Origin: Haliclona indistincta
Taxonomy: Eukaryota; Porifera; Demospongiae; Haplosclerida; Chalinidae
Assembly (NCBI GenBank): GCA_964017065.1
Contig: OZ024786.1
Coordinates: forward strand, 7,693,047-7,757,046
Direction of reading: 5' to 3'
DNA: 64,000 bases
In this document: piece after piece, positions 56,441-64,000 of the stretch
How positions within the stretch are numbered: the first letter of the stretch is position 1
Layout: every line of letters starts with the position of its first letter
Made by a program: the position numbers and the translations under genes
The notes under the pieces: generated by a model
The model's database searches: none
Seen by the model: only the letters and a program-made list of their open reading frames with translations
Told to the model about the DNA's origin: nothing

Positions 56441-57915
56441 CAATTATGAATATTTTTTTTTGTTACATATTGTCGCTAGAGTCACGCAACTAGTTATATT
56501 AATATTTCTAGACTTTTGTGTAATTTGTTTTAAGTTCATTTTATCTTGTTCTGAGCATTCAACTAGAAGTATAATTATGTTGTGACTAGTTATGATTTGA
56601 CATTTCAAGTGACAATAATTATAATTATTATTATTTATGTAAGTCTTCATGTCATGAATATGTAACATGATTAATTTTTTTATTTGTCCCTTTTTGCTTC
56701 ATTTTATTTTGAAAATTTAATGATGAATATTTTTATAAATCATTTTTAATTGTTTGATGAAAAAGCTCTTTATAATAAATTATTTATTTTTAATAAGCAA
56801 GCATCACTGTTTGGGTCAATTCAGATTTGTAAAATGAATTGTCTAATTTATTCACATTACATTTTGATACAGATTCTTTTAATTCAAGTATTCATGTCAT
56901 GGATATGTGCCTGATTTTTGTTTTTATTTGGAAAATTTAATGACGATATTTCATTTTTATTAGAAATTGTGATGAAATGAGAATTATTTTTATGAACAAT
57001 GAATTGTTATTCATGTTACAATTTGATTTTCATTGCTTATTTACTTCTCATGATTTTCTCTCTTCATTTTAAATGGTTTTTCTGTACTATTCACATTAGT
57101 TTTAGTTTATATGTACTTTTCAAATGTGTCTAATTCTTATGCTGTCTGTTAACAAGGCTGACAAAAGTTATCAAGAAAGTTTTTTTTTGTCTGTGCCACT
57201 ATACAGTGGGCTGGCTTCTTTATTAACGAACATTGATGCTAGCTAATGATAAAATTCATCACTAACTCCAAAGCGCTCCAAGAGATATGGTGATTCTAAT
57301 GCAGAGCTGTTGATAGATGGAGCTAGCGCAGTTGAAGTGATGTGGTTGATGGTGTTACCGAGGGTTTCCAGGCTACAAATGACTGTCTGACGTAATTCTC
57401 TTTATGCCGATACAGTTATTGCTTGCTACTGGAGCTTTTGTTAACAACTTTTGTTCGGCATTTGATCTTATAAAAAAATTAAGAAACAGGTTGGTAATGA
57501 AAATACCGAGATGTACAGAATTGAATTTATGGAGAGTCGATGTGATTATGAGAAATCAATAGAAGTTGCTTTGACGGAGAATTAAACATGTGTCTAAAGC
57601 CCATTGACAAAATCGTTGAACTATTATATGTCAGTATGATTTCAGTACGAAGCAAGCTAATCTTTCATAATGGAAACAATTACGCCACACAATACTAATA
57701 GCATTGCAGTTTGACAATTTGACAACAAAATTTCGCTTCAAAGCTGTGATGAACTGATTCTGCAAGTCGATACATGAGAATTTCTAAAATTTCTGCAATT
57801 TCGTAAGTATGCAGGTTTACAGCAGTTGACACATGAGAATATCTGTATGTACAAGATATCTTCATATCGGCTCTTTGTTAGTATTCACACTTGGTCAATA
57901 TTGAACTTCTCATCA
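56441..57915. other. AT-rich gene-free stretch
   Basis: Very AT-rich, with scattered tattaatt-type runs and several variants of aatttaatgatgaatatttt. No gene seen. Confidence 0.5.
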
Positions 57916-57919
57916 GATG

Positions 57920-58013
57920 TTTACACTTCAAATTTTGATTATTTACACTTCAAATTTTGATTATTTACACTTCAAATTTTGATTATTTACACATCAAATT
58001 TTAGTAATTTACA
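57920..58013. repeat. 21-22 bp tandem repeat
   Basis: Four consecutive, slightly diverging copies of tttacacttcaaattttgat. The last copies have acatcaaatttta instead. Non-coding. Confidence 0.85.
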
Positions 58014-58479
58014 CAAGATGGCTTCACCTCTTTCGTGTACTTGACTTTATTTAACTCGTTAATTTTTATGAATCATTGAGTGCTAAGTATTATCATTAAT
58101 TTTGCGTTTTTGTCTTCATGTGTATGTGAGTTTTGATATAGCAGATTTAAAAGCTTTTCTTTTACTTTACTTCATACTATATAAATTAAGCTATAATAAA
58201 ATTATTATGTTTATTTCGTTTGGTATCACACGTACCGTCTCACTTTACTTTATGCTATTTTCATTTTTTTCTGTGTCACTTATTAATACGCGCGTACCAC
58301 CTTAATTATTGAGCAATTATTTATGATGTTCCAATTAGCTGTTCTTTTATGATAAGCTGTTCTCTTTTATATTCAGTAGCACTGTGCTACCAATCAATTG
58401 AATTTTGTTTGATCGAAATTTTTTTTTAATGTGTAAACGTGTATAGCTTCTTTTTTCTTTGTTACTCTTTTTTTGACAA

Positions 58480-58815
58480 ACTTGTTGAATTATTGTATGT
58501 CAGTATGATTTCAGAACGACCATCTTTCATGATAGAAACGATTTAATAATTTCAGTTTCTTAACGTGTATTGCTTCTCTTATACATGTAAGGCTTTGTCT
58601 TCATTATTAGTGTTACTTTTGTAATCATGCTATAATAATTATGATTTTGTCTTGCCACTTGTTTACAATCATTCTGTACTTATTCTCTTTGTTTGATTCT
58701 GGCTGACATTCTCCGTGTCTAATGGTCATGGAGTTGTCGTGCCAGCATGCATGATACAGCTTGTAGATAAGTGATGTTAGTAACCTTCTGTGGCTCCTCC
58801 CACTTAGCATTTAAT
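58480..58815. repeat. Direct repeat, copy 1
   Basis: Shares ttcagtttcttaacgtgtat, ttcattattagtgttacttt and cgtgccagcatg with 59115-59400, in the same order and orientation. No coding potential. A related short piece (gtcagtatgatttcagtacg) lies at 57630. Confidence 0.7.
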
Positions 58816-59114
58816 GTTTATTTTTTGTCTGTATAATACTGTTAACCATAAAATTATGTCTGAGAGTAATGCCAGGGCGCCAAGTATTCCTACATGTACC
58901 CTTGTTCATGGATTTATCTATGACATGCTCAAGCATTCCTTGCACAATACTTTTGTGTGGGCTATCTGGTAATCATGTGACAATAGGTGTGGTATGAGAG
59001 TTTTGATATCAAAAGCGTTTCTGTTCTATATAGTTGTAAAGAGCTATAATAACAGTTATTATGTTTCTTTCTTTGTCACTGTCATTAATACATACCATAC
59101 TATATTTAATACAA

Positions 59115-59400
59115 ACAATAGTATGGTGATACAATACTGTCAGTACGATTTCAGAAAAAAAAAATCAAGCTTATCGAAAACAATTACTTCGTTTCAGTTT
59201 CTTAACGTGTATTGCTTCTCTTACACGTGTATGGTTTGTCTTCATTATTAGTGTTACTTTTGTAATTATGCTACAGTATGGTTTTGTCTCTACGATCATT
59301 CTGTACTTAAATTCTCTGTATTTAATGTTCGTCGTGCCAGCATGTATGATGCAGCTTGTAATGTTAGTTACATTCTGTGGCTCCACCCACTGAGCATATA
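59115..59400. repeat. Direct repeat, copy 2
   Basis: Counterpart of 58480-58815 with a few deletions. Both copies end in tctgtggctcc(t/a)cccact. They are about 630 bp apart, so this may be a local duplication of an AT-rich repeat. Confidence 0.7.
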
Positions 59401-59829
59401 ATGATAATTCAGTTTATTAGCTGTTATTGGTATTGATATTAATGCAACTTTGTGTATGCATTAACAGCTTGCCTGACGTGACTGCACAATACCACGCTCT
59501 CTCCATTCGTCATCATCTTCACATACTGCCTCTTCTTTCTACCGCATGTGCTTGACATCTGCTCTAGCCTTGCCTCTGATACTAGAATCTCTCTTGATGG
59601 GTCCCAACGGTCGCTAGAATAATAGTTCCTAATTGTATATATTTTGAAAAATTTAGGTCAGTAGTAATTTAGGTTATTGTTCTGTGGCATTGTTTTCTCT
59701 CACAATAAAACCACCCACATAATTATTTCACTGGAAAAAACTTAAACATAGTCAAACATTACCGTTGTTAATTCACAAAGATGATAAAATTAAAATATAA
59801 AGTATTTATTGAATTTTAAAGCATTTTGC

Positions 59830-60085
59830 ATGTGTAATATGGTTGCCGATAGGGAATGTAAACAGCCAGGTGGTATTTTGTTATGATTATCATGATTACC
59901 ATGAAAAGAAAGAAGCTAATGAAATGTGGTACAGTTCGCCATTGTATACCCACAACAGAGGCTACAAGTTCCGTCTCGAGGTGTACACAAATGGTATTGA
60001 TAAAGGCTGTAGTTCTCACCTTTCAGTATTTGTTGCTCTCATGAGAGGGGAATATGATGACGATTTAGAATGGCCATTTGAATGA
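59830..60085 (+). CDS. MATH (TRAF-like) domain fragment
   Basis: One frame of about 80 codons contains FCYDYHDYHEKKEANEMW, then YSSPLYTHNRGYKFRLEVY, then SSHLSVFVALMRGEYDDDLEWPF. This is the middle of a MATH domain as found in TRAF signalling adaptors (the YT-x-GYK core and the MRGE-D-x-L-WPF block are diagnostic). MATH domains bind receptor tails or substrates. The frame stops right after WPFE, where the domain should run on for some 30 residues, so either a splice site is hidden there or the exon is truncated. RING and zinc-finger parts of a TRAF gene are not seen here. It is the only likely host-type protein domain in this part. Confidence 0.6.
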
Positions 60086-60258
60086 CGTGCATATTCTCCA
60101 ATAGAAGGCATCTAAGCCAGAAGGACCAGCAGCACCAAATGTCCGCAAGGCCAAATATCTTTTATTTGGAAGATCAATAACAATTTCTTATTAATTCTTG
60201 CCTAACAAACAAGATACATGTGTGTAAGTGAAAATTAATATGTATAATGACCGTGAAT

Positions 60259-61209
60259 TCAGCAGTGGGTATAGTCAATAGGGTCATTTGAGAGGTGCTG
60301 CTTTATTGGATCTCTCTGAATTGTTTTTTTTCTTTGAGCATGTGTTCTTTCAGCATCATAGCTACCTGGGGTTTCTAGCAGTTCTCCCCAATACCGTCGG
60401 ACTTCTTCCGTGGGGGTCGTGTTCCCTCTGACTTGCTTGGCATTTCCTTCCAGCATCTTCGTACCCAGCCTCCTGTACTTGGCGTTGATCTCCTTTCGCC
60501 TTTTGGCTGTGTCCTTTCGGCGTGCTTGCGTGACTCGCACACGTAACAGGTCTTTCTGTGTTCATAGGAACACCCTCAGGCGCCGCGTCGACTTTGAGCC
60601 AGACATACCGTTCACTGCCGCCCTGATTTTCCTTTGCTTGGAGGTAAGTCTTCTGCCTGACTTTCGCTTCGCAAGATCAGATTGTATCCACCCCACTTTT
60701 CTCCTTAGTTTCCCTTTTTCGGTGTCCCTCTTAACATCACTTGTATGGCTTCCATGCCTTCGGGGCTTCTTTGCTCTCTCTGTCACCACCACGCATCAGC
60801 ATACACTAGGCAGTTTAGGCGCCAGAGAGAGTTCTTTACCAACTCAAACTCTTCGGTGACCAATTCATCCGCTTCTTGGAGCACTTTATGGTTCACCCTA
60901 ACCCCTTTCAGGCTCGGCCTCAACCTCTTTGAGAAATCACCGATCGTCAGGCACTGTTTGTCCTTCGATACTGAGTTGTGTGGCTTTCCCTCTCAGTAGG
61001 ACTAGCTCCGTTTGTAGTAACAATTTGAGCCGACTCTTCGAGCTTGAGCCACACAGATTGATCAGCCTGGAGCAATTCAACAGTTTTCTGAGGGACTTAC
61101 TTTCACGTGAATATAAGCCTCCTGCACAGGGATATGTTGGTTTTCTTTGGGCTGCAACTGACTTACCACTTGATGAAAGTGGCTGTACACATGCTGATCT
61201 GGACTGCAT
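60259..61209 (-). pseudogene. LINE-type ORF fragment preceding the RT domain
   Basis: Minus-strand frames 60937-61209, 60562-60792 and 60259-60540 are Lys/Arg-rich and read in sequence across frame changes. The last contains KEINAKYRRLGTKMLEG and PTEEVRRYWGELLETPGSYD. The latter resembles the '(P)T..E(V/I)..YW..(I/L)(W/L)E.P..(H/Y)' linker just before the reverse transcriptase in LINEs with restriction-like endonucleases. The frame ends before any RT motif. The call rests on composition and one motif. Confidence 0.35.
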
Positions 61210-61403
61210 CTAAAGCAACAAATTACTGTGTGCGTCTTCCTCTAGCCATGTAAAAAAGCTGTAAGAAAGTATTTTGGACTTTTGTGTGATTTATTCATAA
61301 CCAACTTGATTAGTCTACAGAGGAGCTTTCATTGTTACAGAGATTCTGTGCTTTTTTTGATAGTACATGACATAAGGCGTTCGGTTTGTGTGAGCACAGA
61401 CTC

Positions 61404-61720
61404 TCGTGTTACCATGGGGACCAATCATCTGTTTCGGTCTATTTAGATACTGTGGAGCTCAGCAAATTACCCATAAACTCCCTTCTCCAACCAACAAGTT
61501 GCTTTATCCTCTGATGTGTTGCGGGTCATATATTGCAAAGATGAGCTATACTCCTTACGATGACCGCACTCCAGTCATTGTTGATTGAATCCCATGTACG
61601 ATCTTGCCTTCGGCCAGTTCTTTGCTAGTGGGTTGGTCAAATCCCTTTTAAGGTCATTGACTGAACTTGACTGGAACTTGGCTATGCAGTATTGTAAAGA
61701 AGAATGGTATCAATCATCAT
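61404..61720. other. Stretch without a recognised gene
   Basis: Short plus-strand frames (61406-61588, 61585-61803) show no motif. Confidence 0.35.
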
Positions 61721-61926
61721 TGAATGCATGTTGTTGTATACTTACTGAATATGACCGTGGTTATAGTATCATTGAGGCCCCTCTTAGCGGCACATCCAGC
61801 TAGTCGTTCCGGTGTGTAAAAGACCGCTATGAGTGACCTCATCAGTCCAGTTGGTGTGGGTTTTGAACTCTGCTCAGCATGCTCCAAATCTACGTACCTT
61901 AGGAAAACACCATAACCTTCGACCAA
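61717..61926 (-). pseudogene. Possible BEN-domain end fragment
   Basis: The frame contains LMRSLIAVFYTPERLAGCAAKRG, which resembles the start of a BEN domain (a short helix ending in Phe, then '(E)(R/E)L' and Gly-Cys/Ser) seen in several DNA-binding proteins of invertebrates. It is only about 25 residues and isolated, so this is weak. Confidence 0.25.
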
Positions 61927-62069
61927 CTCTTTGTAATGATATAAAATAATAATAATAATTTTATGCTCTTTTTCTTACTCCCTCTCTGGCTTTGAAAGCT
62001 TCTTGTTCCATAGCCAAGTCGGCAGTCTCCTCCACATGCTGGATTACCCACCATACAGAACCAAATGGA

Positions 62070-62480
62070 TCACCGTTAGAGCATGTTAATGGCCGTAGCT
62101 TGTTTAGGAGTCCACTCTCTTGCATAATGAGTGTGTCATGTCTTTGTCGCTCAATAGGGACCATACATTTGTGCAATCAGACCATTGGGAGTGATATAGG
62201 CGTCTGAGTTAGCCTTGCATAAGAATTCCTTTCCTGTACTTCACTAACAGACTGTAGAATTGAAAAATGTCTGGTATGCGTATTGCACGTAGGCATCAAT
62301 AATTACTTGGAATTTTAAACAGTGGACCTTGTGACCATTGAGTACCACTATTTGGTTAGCAATCGGACGAGCAATAGGCCTCACTGTGCCATCAACAAAA
62401 CCTATGCAGGATGATGGTGGTCCTCCCTTCTCTCTTAATGCAGCAGCAAACATCTCTTTATTCAGCCAAAGTGCAGTGTC
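62070..62480 (-). pseudogene. Harbinger (PIF) transposase fragment, DDE_Tnp_4 type
   Basis: The minus strand encodes CIGFVDGTVRPIARP, containing the first catalytic Asp, then NQIVVLNGHKVHCLKFQ. After an insertion and a frame change it continues TPNGLIAQMYGP and IERQRHDTLIMQESGLL, containing the second catalytic Asp. This order is that of Harbinger superfamily transposases. The third acidic residue and the N-terminus are absent. The fragment is fused in frame, at about 62480, to the zinc-finger gene remnant upstream. Confidence 0.6.
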
Positions 62481-63864
62481 ATCAGTTGGTGATGTTATTG
62501 CCCGAGCGAGGGTCTTTGTCGTCTTTTGTTTCTTATATGTGTCCTTCCGTATCGAAAGCCTGTCTTTTTCCTCTAACACCTCTTCTCTTGAGAGCAACTT
62601 CTCCCGCGTTGTGTACTTGATCAAAGTGATCAATCGGTAAATTTTAGTGATTATACCATCAGGACCTATAGCTGCCTGGGTTAGGTGTGTTATGTAGGCC
62701 TTCAATTTGTCAATTTGGGTCAAAGAAGACCACCGTGGGTTACTTCTATCAGCAAAAGCCAGATATTTTGAGACCCGTCTGTGACAATCTGTTTTGCTTC
62801 GACCATTCTGTGATCCCCTCCTTCGAATGACGTTAGGTTGTCGAGAAAGTCGGCCAGAATTGGTGTCCTCAATTGAAACCTCGGCCACGAATTTGTTTTA
62901 CCAGGTAGTTCTTTTACTGCTGGTATCACCAAAAAGGACGATCGTTCTCTCACTCGGCCTAACGCTTCTTTTATCGTCACGGACACTTTGCTCCTTCGAA
63001 GAGCCTGAGGGCCGACTTCCTTGGCCTGCTTTAAAATCCTCACCCTCTCACGCGATCATGAATTTGATGCACTTGCACCAGGTGGTTCAATCTGGGTCAA
63101 AGAAGACCGCCGTGGTTACTTCTATCAGCAAAAGCCAGATGGAGAAGGGAGGGGAGGAGGAGTAGCAGGTGGTGACGGTGTTGTTTCTGCAAGGACTTCG
63201 TCTCCATCGCTCACATGAAGCACGGGATCTGCCAGGTTACATTGCATTAGATGCTTGGAGAAGTTGACCCCATACTCCTTGTGCACCCATTTAGCAAGTT
63301 GGTATTTGTCCTTAAAAGCTTTTGTGCAGCTACCGGACTTTTTACCTGCTTTGATGGCACAGAACGATGATTTCGCTCTTGGATGGTTCCGTATCTTCAA
63401 TGTTTGGACAATCTTTGCTAGTTTCCCTGAAAAAGACACAATAAAGATTAGAATGTAATTCAGTTAAACTTACTTGTGGTATTGAGCTGAAGCTATGGCT
63501 TTGGCTGCAACTGGGTGTTGAGCTGGAGGAGGTCGAGAACGACCCGGCTTTGAACTAACATAAGGTGGAGTAGCTCGAGAAGGACCTGGCTTGGAACTGA
63601 GATAAGAAGGAGTAGTTCTAGATGGCCCAGGCTTTGAATCTCATAAGCTTGTAAAAAGTACCCAAGTACCCAAAAGTACACCAGGTGGTTTGAGAGCTTT
63701 TTTATTGCCCTGGTGCTACGGCAATCAGGTACAGGGCAAAAATAGCTCCTGCGGTACCTCTCAAAGTTGGCAGTGTAATAAATAGCATTATGAAATTGGG
63801 TTACATTGTTCAACAGTTTTTTCTTAAAACACAAGCAACTTGTTAGTTTCGATCGGTACAACAC
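62480..63864 (-). pseudogene. Zinc-finger gene with helical domain, frameshifted (unrecognised family)
   Basis: Possible exons on the minus strand: a finger exon with FCPVPDCRSTRAIKKLSNH (63700-63800); a Pro-rich repeat (SKPGPSR... three times, 63500-63640) ending at a gtaagt donor (63468-63473); then from a cag acceptor (63428) GKLAKIVQTLKIRNHPRAK...WVHKEYGVNF to 63125; then FLDNLTSFEGG...IVTD, a frame change near 62775, VSKYLAFADRSNP and GPDGIITKIYRLITLIKYTTRE...YKKQKTTKTLARAI. From memory, finger plus such a helical region occurs in unnamed marine-invertebrate genes that resemble the core-binding part of tyrosine recombinases. Broken by a frameshift and by fusion to a Harbinger fragment. 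Confidence 0.4.
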
Positions 63865-64000
63865 AAGAGGAGTTTCGATCGGTACAACAGGAGCCCCCTC
63901 TGAATGTGAGAAATTTCAGATGTTATGCATGAGAGTGAAGAATCTGGTAGCATCAATAACTCAATATTTGTAATAACTTGATCCGTTTGGCAGCGAGCGC

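Noticed and set aside
60410..60859. 149-codon plus-strand frame
   Set aside because: It overlaps Lys/Arg-rich minus-strand LINE-like frames; its Ser/Leu/Phe-rich composition is what the complement of such sequence gives.

Overview
This window is eukaryotic, most likely from a marine invertebrate genome and possibly a sponge. The sequence is AT-rich. Its genes carry very short GT-AG introns (47-68 nt in the best gene, 75-80 nt in another). It is packed with animal-type mobile elements: a DIRS/Ngaro-like tyrosine-recombinase retrotransposon, a Crypton-type recombinase, a transposase-YqaJ fusion, and hAT, Harbinger, piggyBac-like, Copia and restriction-like-endonuclease LINE remnants. There is also one piece of a TRAF-type MATH domain. 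The sponge assignment is an inference. No prokaryotic operon, CRISPR array or rRNA gene was seen.

Layout. 1-4.9 kb is gene-poor, with two adjacent perfect hairpins near 1.2 kb. 4.9-8.4 kb holds interspersed repeats, one carrying a zinc-finger exon. 8.5-9.6 kb holds two broken minus-strand transposon-type genes. 9789-13382 is an apparently intact DNA transposon flanked by TTAA, encoding a three-exon, 913-residue transposase fused to a YqaJ-type nuclease. A paralogous copy of its target repeat without the insertion lies at 21.0-21.2 kb. 14.0-14.9 kb is a Crypton-type recombinase broken by one stop. 16.0-21.0 kb is a nearly complete DIRS/Ngaro-like retrotransposon on the minus strand (spliced Gag, RT-RNase H, tyrosine recombinase). 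22.0-23.4 kb is another zinc-finger repeat. 24.2-24.4 kb is a small inverted-repeat element. 26.4-27.7 kb is a second, decayed Gag. 27.9-28.8 kb is an endogenous viral element resembling a negative-strand RNA virus polymerase. 29-29.6 kb is a spliced gene of an unrecognised family with a broken paralogue at 35.1-35.9 kb. 29.9-30.6 kb is a LINE endonuclease fragment. 37-43.6 kb holds decayed transposon genes. 44.3-45.2 kb is a long GTGA satellite, followed by a gutted Copia element.

The most interesting block is 48.2-55.3 kb. An 11-exon, 1083-residue gene with a perfectly consistent reading frame faces, tail to tail, a smaller HIRAN-domain gene. Matching inverted repeats sit just outside the pair (48801-48818 and 55276-55292), so the pair looks like the cargo of a two-gene DNA transposon. 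I cannot assign it to a described superfamily. Two almost identical 598-bp piggyBac-like elements are nested in its left arm. 55.3-59.8 kb is AT-rich and repeat-bearing. 59.8-60.1 kb holds the MATH-domain fragment, and 60.2-63.9 kb holds LINE, BEN-like, Harbinger and zinc-finger gene fragments.

The window therefore reads as an accessory, transposon-dominated region. Two elements look young (the TTAA transposase-YqaJ element and the twin piggyBac-like copies) and one retrotransposon is nearly intact. Most other coding pieces carry stops or frameshifts.
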